The translations under genes were made by a program, and so were the position numbers. The notes below the pieces were generated by a model. The model did no database searches. It saw nothing but the letters and a program-made list of their open reading frames with translations, and was not told the origin of the DNA. Of a stretch of 64,000 nucleotides of DNA, positions 11,130 to 22,449 are shown piece after piece (the stretch's first letter is position 1; every line of letters begins with the position of its first letter). This stretch comes from Undaria pinnatifida (taxonomy: Eukaryota; Sar; Phaeophyceae; Laminariales; Alariaceae): contig JABAKD010000004.1 in assembly GCA_012845835.1 (NCBI GenBank), positions 12,463,022 to 12,527,021 of the forward strand, read 5' to 3'.

Positions 11130-11908
11130 TCAGTTGCTTTCGCACCCCAACGCCCAAGCTATCCCTCCCCCTGGAACCACCCCCCCCCTCCTATGCTACT
11201 CGGATCTCCGATATTTCCTCTTCGTTCCGCCAGACTCCAGACTGTTCCGACATTCTTACATATTCATTGTACCGCACTTCGGGAAACAAAGAGTGTCGCC
11301 GCATGTCCGAAGGTGCTACCTTCACACACACCACTAATGAAATACCAATCACACTTGGATACAAGTACACACCAACATTTCCATTTCTTGTAACACAGTC
11401 ATGATAACGTTCATCCAAACCGAATACCAAAACATCCAAATATGATTGCTGTGCCAAACCTAAATATCCCAAAAACAACCAGTCAATGTGTCACCGCAAA
11501 TAAATTGCTCCCAATAATTTAATCAAGCAAAATTCAACACTGAAATCCAGATAAATATTTATCTTCATCATCCAATACTCTCAAAAACAACCGATATGTT
11601 CCTCCCAAATTGTTACACCCAAGTATTTCATCAAGCGAAATATGATACTACTGAGATCAAGATAGAAAATATTAAATTTCACCATCCAATAGTAGTCAAA
11701 ATCAACCTATATTATTCCCCCAAATTAACAAACTCCTCGAATCATCCATCTAGCGAAATATAATACCAGAGTGGAGGTAAAAATATCAAAATTCATCATT
11801 CAATACCCAAAAACAAATATTATTTTTCTCCCTAATCAATACACCCACCTCTTCTTCCATCGAGCGAAAATTAATACTGAAATCGAGGTTGAAATATCAA
11901 CTTTATTT
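11130..11908. repeat. C-rich block plus ~115-bp AT-rich degenerate tandem repeat
   Basis: Positions 11155-11270 match the end of the 652-bp unit described below (CTGGAACCAC, a C-run, TCCGATATTTCCTCTTCGTT, CAGACTGTTCCGACATTC). From about 11300 to 11905 an AT-rich motif recurs with landmarks CATCCAATACTC at 11571, 11683 and 11800 (the later ones variant), and AAGCGAAATnTAATAC once per unit. The same C-rich then AT-rich order recurs at 20767-21350. Confidence 0.7.
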
Positions 11909-14062
11909 TCCTCTTCACGAAAATATGCGTGTTCATTAATATCATGGTGTTCCCCCGCCCCGCGGGGGAGGGTGGGGGGGGTGGAAACTGACGGCTCACC
12001 CTCGTCCGGTTTTCCTTGCCCCCCTCTCCCTCCCCCGCTCCCTCTCCCGGCTATTGTACGCGGCTGACCTGCCCCCCTTCCCGACAGATAACCTCAACAA
12101 CCAGAAGCCCCCCCCCCGCGAAGGCACGCACACACCGGAAGATGAAGGAATCAATCCCTGCCCTTCCTTCCTTCCCTCCTCTCGCCCCCCCTCCCCCTCC
12201 CTCCGCTTTAGCCCTCCTGCTCGTGAAGCAATCGGGTGGGAGGGTGGGAGATTGCGATTGGTGTCTCCCCGTGCCACGTCTCTACCCCTATGCTCCTGCC
12301 GACGTGTTCTCCCTACTGCTACTGCTGCTTCCGTCGCTGCTGCGTGGGCGCTACTCCCTTCTTCCTCTACCGGTTGTTGTGTCCGATACTCGCTGCTGGT
12401 GTGCTGCTGGTGTGCTACGTTGTTGCTGCTGAGATCCTCCTATTTTCCGCTATTCCTTCCCCTGGAACCACCCCCCCCCCCCCTATGCTACCCGGTTCTC
12501 CGATATTTCCTCTTCGTTCCGCCAAACTCCAGACTGTTCCGACATTCTTACATTTTGGTCTCCTCTTCACGAAAATATGCGTGTTCATTAATATCATGGT
12601 GTTCCCCCGCCCCGCGGGGGAGGGTGGGGGGGGTGGAAACTGACGGCTCACCCTCGTCCGGTTTTCCTTGCCCCCCTCTCCCTCCCCCGCTCCCTCTCCC
12701 GGCTATTGTACGCGGCTGACCTGCCCCCCTTCCCGACAGATAACCTCAACAACCAGAAGCCCCCCCCCCGCGAAGGCACGCACACACCGGAAGATGAAGG
12801 AATCAATCCCTGCCCTTCCTTCCTTCCCTCCTCTCGCCCCCCCTCCCCCTCCCTCCGCTTTAGCCCTCCTGCTCGTGAAGCAATCGGGTGGGAGGGTGGG
12901 AGATTGCGATTGGTGTCTCCCCGTGCCACGTCTCTACCCCTATGCTCCTGCCGACGTGTTCTCCCTACTGCTACTGCTGCTTCCGTCGCTGCTGCGTGGG
13001 CGCTACTCCCTTCTTCCTCTACCGGTTGTTGTGTCCGATACTCGCTGCTGGTGTGCTGCTGGTGTGCTACGTTGTTGCTGCTGAGATCCTCCTATTTTCC
13101 GCTATTCCTTCCCCTGGAACCACCCCCCCCCCCCCTATGCTACCCGGTTCTCCGATATTTCCTCTTCGTTCCGCCAAACTCCAGACTGTTCCGACATTCT
13201 TACATTTTGGTCTCCTCTTCACGAAAATATGCGTGTTCATTAATATCATGGTGTTCCCCCGCCCCGCGGGGGAGGGTGGGGGGGGTGGAAACTGACGGCT
13301 CACCCTCGTCCGGTTTTCCTTGCCCCCCTCTCCCTCCCCCGCTCCCTCTCCCGGCTATTGTACGCGGCTGACCTGCCCCCCTTCCCGACAGATAACCTCA
13401 ACAACCAGAAGCCCCCCCCCCGCGAAGGCACGCACACACCGGAAGATGAAGGAATCAATCCCTGCCCTTCCTTCCTTCCCTCCTCTCGCCCCCCCTCCCC
13501 CTCCCTCCGCTTTAGCCCTCCTGCTCGTGAAGCAATCGGGTGGGAGGGTGGGAGATTGCGATTGGTGTCTCCCCGTGCCACGTCTCTACCCCTATGCTCC
13601 TGCCGACGTGTTCTCCCTACTGCTACTGCTGCTTCCGTCGCTGCTGCGTGGGCGCTACTCCCTTCTTCCTCTACCGGTTGTTGTGTCCGATACTCGCTGC
13701 TGGTGTGCTGCTGGTGTGCTACGTTGTTGCTGCTGAGATCCTCCTATTTTCCGCTATTCCTTCCCCTGGAACCACCCCCCCCCCCCCTATGCTACCCGGT
13801 TCTCCGATATTTCCTCTTCGTTCCGCCAAACTCCAGACTGTTCCGACATTCTTACATTTTGGTCTCCTCTTCACGAAAATATGCGTGTTCATTAATATCA
13901 TGGTGTTCCCCCGCCCCGCGGGGGAGGGTGGGGGGGGTGGAAACTGACGGCTCACCCTCGTCCGGTTTTCCTTGCCCCCCTCTCCCTCCCCCGCTCCCTC
14001 TCCCGGCTATTGTACGCGGCTGACCTGCCCCCCTTCCCGACAGATAACCTCAACAACCAGAG
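11909..14062. repeat. 652-bp tandem repeat, 3.3 near-identical copies
   Basis: The landmark CTCTTCACGAAAATATGCG occurs at 11911, 12563, 13215 and 13867, exactly 652 bp apart, and the copies look identical through runs of C. The fourth copy stops at about 14062, where ACAACCAGA changes from AGCCCC to GGCCCA. Each unit yields the same long frames (for example 221 residues at 12054, 12706 and 13358), but these are Pro/Ser/Leu-rich low-complexity and have no family similarity, so I do not call them genes. The near-identity argues for recent amplification or active homogenisation. Confidence 0.95.
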
Positions 14063-14094
14063 GCCCATTCGGAAGCCGCGTTCTACGCCCGCGC

Positions 14095-15360
14095 CTACGC
14101 TATTCTACCCTCGCCCCCGCCCCCCCCCCCCCCCATCTCGTCCCTTGCCCCGGTTATCTGCCGGGCGCTCCTGACCTCCCTACCGATATCCTTGACACCC
14201 AAAGGGGGTATTCCATATTCGATCTCACGTACCCCATGAATGCCTGCGCCGCCAACCTTCTTTCTATCTTGATCACCCACGGCTATGTTCCCATCTCCGC
14301 CAGCCTTGTCGCTCCCCCTATCCTTCGGGAGTGCAGCGCGAATTCCTCTGGAACCAGCTCTCCCACTGCCCCCTTCCCTTGCTTCTTCCATCTCCTCCCC
14401 ACTCTCTCCAGCCCGCTCCTTAAGCAAATTATCGCTTGCCCTTTCGTCCATACCTTCCATCATCGCCCGCTACTGTATGTCATCGGCGGGGCGTTCCCCC
14501 CCCCCCGGAACCGTCCTCGCGTAGTAGCCTACTAGCTCCGCCATCAGATCCACTACGTTCCCTTCCCCCCCCCCCCCGACCCCCCCCAGATCCTTTAGTT
14601 CTCACGGCTACCGCGCCTTGTCTCCCCTGGTCTCCCTTCCCCCCCCTTGAAACGGACCTCCACCGTATCCGCGGCTTCCTTCCCTCCCGGTCCCAGCTGC
14701 ACCCCTTTCTCGGAGAAAGCCACATCCCCCCGACTCAAGCAGTTAACCTCATGCACCTTTCCTCTTCCTCCGCGAATACTTCCGAGGCCTTCAGCAGCAG
14801 CTGATACGTCAGTGCCAGCTCGATCCCCACGATCCTCCCCCCTACCCCCCACGCGCCGATACTCTCCTCCAACACTCTGATCATCTCCCACGTCAGCGGC
14901 CTCCTTACCCGTGCCTGGTTCCTCGCCTCCGCATGCGCCCTCCTGATTCCTTTCTTCACTCCCTGAATCCTGAAGTGCTGCAGCGGCAGAGACAGCCGCC
15001 CCACTGCTCGTGATAAAGTTAACCGCCACTCATTTGCATTCTCCTCCTACACCCCTCCCCCCCGCCCCGCTTGCCCCCGCCGGTTACCCTCTTCGCCCCC
15101 CCCCCCCCCCCCCCTTTCTCCCTCCCCCAGCCCTCCCTCGCACCCCCCCATCCATGTATAGGGGCGCCATGTCCAGCCCCGCCCGCGTTGCTTTGAACTC
15201 CGGTACTGGTAGAGGCCCGGCCTCTTCCGCCGTCGGCCACGTGTTCGCCCTCCGCTTCATCCTCAGCGCTTGCGTCCCCACCTCTTCCCCCAACTCCGCT
15301 AGGTCCATCTTGAACCGCGTCACGAACCGTCCCTCCTCTCCCCCCTTTCTCTCGCCCATT
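14095..15360 (-). pseudogene. Tyrosine recombinase (phage-integrase-like), decayed
   Basis: Read on the minus strand, a core of a tyrosine recombinase is present in broken frames. At 15359-15084 the frame includes FVTRFKMDLAELGEEVGTQALRMKRRANTWP. At 15004-14735 it includes KGIRRAHAEARNQARVRRPLTWEMI, then ALTYQLLLKASEVFAEEEE. At 14343-14316 there is HSRRIGG, fitting the H-x-x-R box, and at about 14231 a Tyr in GYVRSN at the place of the nucleophile. In the box I region the expected Arg (LLLRASEL-type) is Lys at 14789-14791. Stops and frameshifts separate the parts. Such enzymes cut and rejoin DNA in Cryptons, DIRS-like elements or viral integrations; which one this belonged to cannot be told. 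Confidence 0.7.
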
Positions 15361-15396
15361 CAAATGCAGCTTGCTCAGCTGCAGAAGCCACGGCAC

Positions 15397-16595
15397 CCTT
15401 CCCAACGCCCACCCCACCTTCCCCAAGCCCACTCCTATATTTATCCACATCTCTCCCCCCACACCAGCCACGACCCCCAACCGTCGATCTCCTTTCATCT
15501 GCGTCTTCCCCCTGTCTTCCCCAGGCGCTCCATAGCACCCCTCCACAAAAGGGGCACCTCCCGTTCTGCCTTATGCAGCTCGTGCGCGGTTCCGTTGCTG
15601 CGCTCTTTCCCTCCTCTCTCCCAAATGGCTCCCTTTCCACGCCTCACCCCTTCGGCCCCGTTGCCGCAGGCTCACCTTCCATGAGCGTGTGCGGTCCCGT
15701 TGCCGCTTACTCCCCTCCTTTCTCCGCCCTTTCCCCGTCCGGGCCGTTCTCTCTCGTCGCCCCTCAGCCCCCTTTTCTTTGCCTCGTCGTTCCCCGTTCT
15801 GTGTGACCCCTCTGCCGCGTTCTCCCTCGTCTGGTCGTGTACGTCCCAGTTTCCGCACCCCCCCCTCGTCCCCTTCTTGCGCGGTTCGTTGTCACATTCC
15901 CCCCTTGCCGTGTCGTGTACGGCCCCGTTGCCGCGTCCCCACCACCCCCTGGTCGTGTACGGCCACACTGCCGCACACCTCTTCCCCCTTCCTTCCCAAC
16001 GCCCACCCCACCTTCCCCAAGCCCACTCCTATATTTATCCACATCTCTCCCCCCACACCAGCCACGACCCCCAACCGTCGATCTCCTTTCATCTGCGTCT
16101 TGCCCCTGTCTTCCCCAGGCGCTCCATAGCGCCCCTCCACAATAGGGGCACCTCCCGTTCTGCCTTATGCGTGCGCGGTTCCGTTGCTGCGCTCTTTCCC
16201 TCCTCTCTCCCAAATGGCTCCCTTTCCACGCCTCACCCCTTCGGCCCCGTTGCCGCAGGCTCACCTTCCATGAGCGTGTGCGGTCCCGTTGCCGCTCACT
16301 CCCCTCCTTTCTCTTTGCGCGACCCCTTTCTCCGCCCTTTCCCCGTCCGGGCCGTTCTCTCTCGTCGCCCCTCAGCCCCCTTTTCTTTGCCTCGTCGTTC
16401 CCCGTTCTGTGTGGCCCCTCTGCCGCGTTCTCCCCTCGTCTGGTCGTGTACGTCCCAGTTTCCGCACCCCCCCCCTCGTCCCCTTCTTGCGGGGTTCGTT
16501 GTCACATTCCCCCCCTGCCGTGTCGTGTACGGCCCTGTTGCCCCGTCCCCGCCCCCCCCTGGTCGTGTACGGCCACACTGCCGCACACCTCTTCC
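15397..16595. repeat. 594-bp tandem duplication, C-rich
   Basis: CCTTCCCAACGCCCACCCCA begins at about 15397 and again at 15991, and similarity continues for the whole interval through GTCGATCTCCTTTCATCTGCG, GGCGCTCCATAG and GTCGTGTACGGCCACACTGC. Small indels (for example an extra 16-bp CTTTGCGCGACC segment in copy 2 near 16315) separate the copies. Copy 1 begins inside or just upstream of the tyrosine-recombinase remnant and runs into the minisatellite. Confidence 0.85.
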
Positions 16596-19530
16596 CCCTC
16601 CTTGCGCGGCCCCTTGCCGCGTCCCCCCCCCTCGACCCGGTCGTGTACGGCCCGGCTGCCGCCCCCCCCTTCCTAGTTTACGCGGCCCCGTTTCCGCGTT
16701 CCTTCCCCCGCTTGGTCGTGTACAGGCCGTTGCCGCACCCCCCCACACACCCCCTTTGTTTGCGCGGCCCCTTTGCCGTGCCCCCCCCCCCCCGCCTGGT
16801 CGTGCATGACCCCGTTGTCGCACGCCTCTTCCCCCTTCTTGCGCGGCCCCATTGCCGCATCCCACCCCCGACAAGCTCGTGTACGGCCCCGTTGCCGCGC
16901 ACCTCCCCCACTTCTTGCGCATCTCCGTTGCCACGCCCGTTGACCAGGTCGTGAACGGCCCCGTTGCCGCATGTATCCCCCCCTTTCTTGCGCGGCCCCG
17001 TTGTCACGTCCTACCCCCGACAAGGTCGTGTATGGCCCCGCTGCCTCACACCTCTCCCTCCTTTTTGCGCGGCCCCGTTGCTGCGTCCCCTCCGTGACCA
17101 GGTCGTGCTCCCCCCCCCCGGCAAAGTCGTGCACGACCCCGTTGCCCCCCCCTCTCCCCCCCCCCCCCTCCTGTTTGCGCGGTCCCCTTTCCGCGCCCCC
17201 CCCCAAGCCTGGTTGTGTACAGCCCCGTTACCGCACCCCCACCCCCCCTTCATTTGTGCGGCCTCCTTGCCGCATTATCTCCCGTGCCTGGTCGTCTACG
17301 ACCCCGTTGTTGCACCCCCCTTCCCCCCCACGATGCCACGTTCACGCCCCCGGGCGGCTTATTCGTGTACGACCCTGTTGCAGCCCCTACCCCCCCCCCC
17401 CCGCCCCCCCCCCCTTCTTTGCGCGGCCCCGTTGCCCCCCCCCCCCCCCCCCCCATCCTGGTGAAGTACGGCCACGCTGCCGCACACCTTTCACCCCTTC
17501 TTGGGCGGCCCCGCCGCCGCGTCCCAACCCCGACCAGGTCGTGTACAGTCCCGTTGCCGCCCCTTCCCCCCCCCCCTAGTTTACGCGGCCCCGTTTCCGC
17601 GTTCCTTGCCCCGTTTTGTCGTGTACGGCCCGTTGCCCACCCCCCCCCCCCGCCTTTTGCTCGGCCCCGTTGCCGTGTCCCCACCCTACCTGCTCGTGCG
17701 TGACCCCGTTGTCGCACGCCTTCCCCTTTCTTGCACGGCACCGTTGCCGCATCCCACCCCCGACAAGGTCGTGTACGGCCCCGTTGCCGCATCCCACCCC
17801 GGACAAGGTCGTGTACAGCCCTGTTGCCGCACACCCCCCCTTTCTTGTGCGGCCCCGTAGCCGCGCCCCCCGACCAGGTCGTGAACGGCCCCGTTGCCGC
17901 ATCCCACCCCGGACAAGGTCGTGTACGGCCCCGTTGCCGCACACCCCCCCTTTCTTGCACGGCCCCGTTGCCGCATCCCACCCCCGACAACGTCGTGAAC
18001 GGCTCCGTTGCCGCACACTCCCCCTTTCTTGCGCGGCCCCGTAGCCACGCCCCCCGGCCAGGTCGTGAACGGCCCCGTTGCCGCATCCCACCCCGGACGA
18101 GGTCGTGTACGGCCCCGTTGCCGCACACCCCCCCTTTCTTGCACGGCCCCGTTGCTGCATCCCACCCCCGACAAGGTCGTGAACGGCCCTGTTGCCGCGC
18201 ACCCCCCCTTTCTTGCGCGGCCCCGTGGCCGCGCCCCCCCGACCAAGTCGTGAACGGCCCCGTTGCCGCATCCCACCCCCGACAAGGTCGTGTACGGCCC
18301 CGTTGCCGCACACCCCCCCTTTCTTGCGCGGCCCCGTAGCCGCGCCCCCCGACCAGGTCGTGAACGGCCCTGTTGCCGCATTTCACCCCGGACAAGGTCG
18401 TGTACGGCCTCGTTGCCGCACACCCCCCCTTTCTTGCGCGGCCCCGTAGCCGCGCCCCCCGACCAGGTCGTGAACGGCCCCGTTGCCGCCCACGCCCCCC
18501 CCCCCTTTTTTTCCCGCGCGGCCCCGTTGCCGCGTTCCCCCTCCCCATGGTCGTGTACGGCCCCATCGCCGCCCACTCCCACCCCCTTTCATTTCGCGGC
18601 CCCGTTGCCGCGTTTCCCCCGGCCTGAACGTGCGCGACCCCTTTGTCGCGCACCCCCCGTTTGTTTGAGCCCGGGGCCTCACCGCCGTCGCTCTGCGCGG
18701 CCCCGTTGCCGCGTCCCCCCCCGGACTGATCGTCGTGTGCAGCCCCGTTGCTGCACACGCACCCCCCCTTTATTTGCGCGGCCCCGTTGCCGCGCTTCCC
18801 CCAGGCCGGGTCGTGTACGGTCCCGTTACCGCACACCACCCCCCAAACGTTTTGCGTGGCCCCTTTGCCTCGCACCCCCATTTGCTAAAACCCGCGGCCT
18901 GGCCGCCGTCGCCCTGCGCGGCCCCGTCGCCACGTTCGTTCCCTACCTGATTGTGTGCGGCCCCGTTGCCGCACACACCCCCGTTTTCTTTGCGCGGCCC
19001 CGTTTCCGTGCTTACCCCCGGCCGGGTCGTGTACGGTCTCGTTGCCGTACACGCCCCCCCCCCCCCTTTTCACGGCCCTTTCTCCGCGCACCCCCCCGTT
19101 TATTTGAGCTCGCGGCCTGGCCGCCGTCGCTCCCCCCTTTTCCCAGTTCGGTACTTCTTATTCGCGGCCTTCCCGCCCCGATACCCCTAGCTTCTCCTTC
19201 CTCTTCCTGTCCGGTTCTTTCCCCGTACCCTCCTTCCCCCCTTCCTCTTGCGCGCCCTATCCCCCGTGTTCTTTTATCCCCTTGGTCACCTACTGTCTTT
19301 CCCTTTCCTTTCCGTATTTTTCTTCCTGTTTCTGTTCCCCTTTGGTTTTCCCCTCTGTTGTTCCCCTAAAATTCTTCGCGCGCTTTACGTCAATATGTGG
19401 TTGCTCTGCGCGGCTCCGTCGCCACGTTCCTTCCCGACCTGGTTGTGTGCGGCCCCGTTGCCGCACACCCCCCCCTCTTTCCTTTTCGCGGCCCCGCTGC
19501 CCCGTCCCCCCCCGGCCGGATCGTGAACTC
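16596..19530. repeat. C-rich minisatellite, GGCCCCGTTGCCGC units
   Basis: About 2.9 kb is built from units of roughly 37-40 bp containing GTCGTG(T/A)ACGGCCCCGTTGCCGC followed by a C-run. Two unit types alternate: one with CTTTCTTGCGCGGCCCCG and one with GACAAGGTCGTG. Higher-order repeats near 17.8-18.5 kb repeat with CGACCAGGTCGTGAACGGCC. The same motif is already present inside the 594-bp duplication. Long frames on both strands (up to 543 residues, minus, 17250-18881) arise only because the unit lacks stop codons. The minus strand is rich in G-runs and could form G-quadruplexes. Confidence 0.9.
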
Positions 19531-19789
19531 TATCCTGCTCGCCCCGTCCTTCCTAGATTCATTGCCTCAACTCGCCACCCCTCCCCCCCCCGCGCCGTTG
19601 ATCTCCTGTTTTGAAAATGTCTACTTGTACGCATGTATATATTCGTGCCCCCCCCCCAGCGACCCCCCTCCTCCCCGCCCGTTGCCACCCGCCTCATCCG
19701 TTCCGTAGCAGTCACACTTTACACCGCTATTAATAGTCTGACCAGTATATGAAGTGGTATCGTAATCTCCGAGAAATAGCAATTAGGGT
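19531..19789. other. No gene recognised
   Basis: This is C-rich transition sequence without repeats or coding features that I can identify. Confidence 0.3.
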
Positions 19790-19915
19790 TAGTAGTAGAG
19801 TGCAGTATAGCAGCATCAGCAGCAGTAGTAGTGTAGTAGTACTACTAGTACTGGTAGTAGTAGTCGTAATAGTACTAGCGGTTGTAGTGATAGTAGCATC
19901 CTAGTAGTATTAACA
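19790..19915. repeat. Degenerate GTA/TAG trinucleotide tract
   Basis: A run of GTAGTAGTAGT-like triplets with interruptions (ACTACTAGTACTGGTAGTAG) occupies this stretch. It is purely low complexity. Confidence 0.8.
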
Positions 19916-20766
19916 CTGCAAGGCCAGAATATTAACAGTACTATGCTCAGGCTGTAGACTAGTGCCGTTAGTGGTTAGTACGCGTAGCGGCTGTGGTGAT
20001 ATCGTGGAGCTCGTTCCAGTGAAGGTAAATGTCACCGCGTCACTGCTGCGGTAAATATTAAATACAATCGCCTGGCTTTCCATGTTATATGATTACGTTC
20101 CTATATTTGTTTTCCGTGGTGTTTTCCGTCCTATACCGCACCCCACTGGCATGATATACCAGAGTAGTGCACGGTCTATAATAATATCAAGACCTCGACT
20201 AGCTATTAATAGCAGCCAATCCAACACACAGTCCTGCGGATAAATATCAAATTGCCGAGGGTCCTTCCCCGGCCTCTGTCTTATACGAACTCCCCCTAAT
20301 CGGAAATGTATTTGGCTCCCTTTCACGTTTTGGGTTTTCTCTAGTGGCTTTTGATGTAATGCATGGCTTCAGGGAACAGATCGCTGCGCTACCCATACAC
20401 TCGGGACTCGCCTAACTGTTTGTTCTCGGTATGCGTCATGGTGTCGCAAACATGTCCTTACTCTTGAATCTCTGCGTTAACCTGCTCGTTCGGCATCCCT
20501 ATACGACCACGCTTGTACAACATTCCTTCTTGTTTCTTCTCTTCTCATCCACAGCAGTCCATACAACACGCGCTCACCACGATGTGTGCTGTTCTTGGGT
20601 AGCTTGTGATCGATGACACTACTATTAATACTGTTTTACCTGCTGTATCCCTGTTCTCCTATGCTCCTGTCGTACGACCTTCCTTCTAATCTGCTGACCC
20701 TCCTGTGTTGCTGCTGCTGTTTCCATTGAAGCTGCATCATCTGTCGCACTCTCCTGCCCAGAAATG
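19916..20766. other. No gene recognised
   Basis: The minus-strand frame 20326-20093 (77 residues, includes RQFDIYPQDCVLDWLLLIASR) looks protein-like but I do not recognise it. The rest shows no domain, repeat or RNA feature. Confidence 0.3.
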
Positions 20767-21350
20767 TAGATTGCGATTGGTGTCTCCCCGTGCCACCTCT
20801 CTACCCCTATGCTCCTGCCGACGTGTTCTCCCTACTGCTACTGCTGCTGCTGTCGCTGCTGCGTGGGCGCTACTCCCTTCTTCCTCTACCGGTTGTTGTG
20901 TCCGATACTCGCTGCTGGTGTGCTGCTGGTGTGCTACGTTGTTGCTGCTGAGATCCTCCTATTTTCCGCTATTCCTTCCCCTGGAACCACCCCCCCCCCC
21001 CCCCCCTATGCTACCCGGTTCTCCGATATTTCCTCTTCGTTCCGCCAAACTCCAGACTGTTCCGACATTCTTACATTTTCATCATCCAATACTCAAAACA
21101 ACAAATATTTTTCTCCCAACTTAATTCACCCAAGTCTTCCATCAAGCGACATTTAATACCAAAATTTAGATAAAAAAATATCAAATTTCATCATTCAATA
21201 CTCAACAACCAACATTATTCCCTCCAATTAATGTTACCAAGTCTTTCAAGCCAATTTTTTATACCGAAATCAAGATAAAAAATAATACATTCCATCATCC
21301 AATACTCAAAAACAACCAATATTATTGCCTCCAATTTATATTACAAGCAG
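20767..21350. repeat. Second copy of the C-rich/AT-rich repeat pair
   Basis: From 20767 to 21077 the sequence matches the internal part of the 652-bp unit (GATTGCGATTGGTGTCTCCC through CAGACTGTTCCGACATTCTT) with a longer C-run. From 21078 to 21350 the AT-rich repeat follows with CATCCAATACTC landmarks at 21077, 21196 and 21297. It abuts the end of the minus-strand copia coding region, so it may be the 3' untranslated region or LTR of that element. Confidence 0.75.
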
Positions 21351-21460
21351 TTAATCGCAAGACTCCTCAAAAGACTCCGGCGGTAGTGCCTTCGTTAAGA
21401 AATCCGCGTGCTGAAAAGAAGACGTCACGTTGATGATCGAACTCTTTTTCCGCCCTACTA
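21351..21460 (-). pseudogene. Copia RNase H C-terminal end
   Basis: On the minus strand 21458 to 21356 reads VVGRKKSSIINVTSSFQHAD then FLTKALPPESFEESCD and a stop, the well-known C-terminus of copia pol (Q-H-A-D-x-L-T-K-A-L). It is the direct continuation of the segment that breaks at 29470: reading across the excised insertion gives FLREL followed by VVGRK in one frame. Confidence 0.85.
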
Positions 21461-21480
21461 CGAGCTGGGCCAGCCTAAAA
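21459..21480 (+). repeat. Left terminal inverted repeat of DNA transposon with TA
   Basis: TA at 21459-21460 is followed by CGAGCTGGGCCAGCCTAAAA (21461-21480). The same 20 bases occur inverted at 29448-29467 and are followed there by TA. The match stops abruptly after base 20. Confidence 0.9.
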
Positions 21481-21639
21481 ACGGATAATCAATCCGAAGG
21501 TCGTATCTCGTGACCCACTGCAAAGTAGACAGAACTAAAGACACCGCTGTAATCGGCCAATCATCGTGCCTAGGCAGCGACACGTGGCCACGTGCTTGGG
21601 CGTCATTCAACAAAATGATCAGGGGGTCTGAAAGGATAC

Positions 21640-22140
21640 TTGTATTTAAAGTGTTATAAATGGGCTCTTGAAATCGTTTTATGCGGCGGAATAACGCGTA
21701 CCTGGTACGTTTTTTTTTTGCTCCAAGCTGTCAGCTGCAGCCTGCAGAACTCTGCTGCTAGTGGACACCCTGCGAGTCGCACCACTCGTGACGACATGGC
21801 GTCAAGCGCCAGTGGTGCTCCGGACTGGGAGAAGATCTCGTAGCCTAGGGTCGACTTCGATCGGAAGGTGGAGAAATGGAGTCTGATGATGAATTACACG
21901 GCAAGCTAAAAAAAACCCACCATCATCGTAAAATCATCGCATGTCAGCACTCGCGAGGAGGTGGAAGCAATGACAACTTGGTGGCAGCTGGGTTGGGAAC
22001 AGGAAAACAAGGGCAAGAAGGTCAGCCCAGTCACACAGGTCAACCCCCCCACACCTCCGGACCAATAGCAAAAGCTCAGACTCCTCGCCTACTGCAGAAC
22101 CCATAGCTACTCGTACGACTCTTCCGCAAGGCGAGTTCTA
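21640..22140 (+). pseudogene. Left-end transposon reading frame, unknown
   Basis: A frame from an ATG at 21796 reads MASSASGAPDWEKIS, a stop, PRVDFDRKVEKWSLMMNYTA, a stop, then STREEVEAMTTWWQLGWEQE and on to about 22110 with another stop. A TATAAA-like motif lies at 21654. Composition looks coding, but the three in-frame stops (TAG, TAA, TAG) make it a decayed gene. I do not recognise the family; it could be a second transposon protein or a captured fragment. Just upstream a 14-bp palindrome CACGTGGCCACGTG lies at 21581-21594. Confidence 0.4.
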
Positions 22141-22449
22141 TTCCCCGCCGTGTGTTTTTTGTTCCATTTTGTGATCAACTTTAATTGCGCCGCATGCTGT
22201 TTGCGGCTGCTCGACGTCATCCCTGTTGTCTCGCGAAGCTTGCACTGTCTGGCAAAATGTCTTTGTGTAGCTTTGCGTCGGTACGGTAGTGGGGATCCTC
22301 GCCTACGTTTTTTGTTGCTGCTGCACTGCTGTTTTTGAATCTGTGCGAGAATGGTATCGATCGTACCGCTGTTTGTGTGATAAATCTGCGACAGCGCAAA
22401 AACGGGACTTGAGCAGACACTCTGCCGTTCGATCTCCGGCACTACTTGC

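Noticed and set aside
12054-14023. Three identical 221-residue frames in the 652-bp repeats
   Set aside because: Low-complexity Pro/Ser/Leu sequence repeated with the DNA unit and open in overlapping frames; no known family.
17250-18881. 543-residue minus-strand open frame in the C-rich minisatellite
   Set aside because: Its translation only reflects the repeat unit (GNGAVHDLVGGG-type words), other frames are open as well, and there is no domain or splice evidence.
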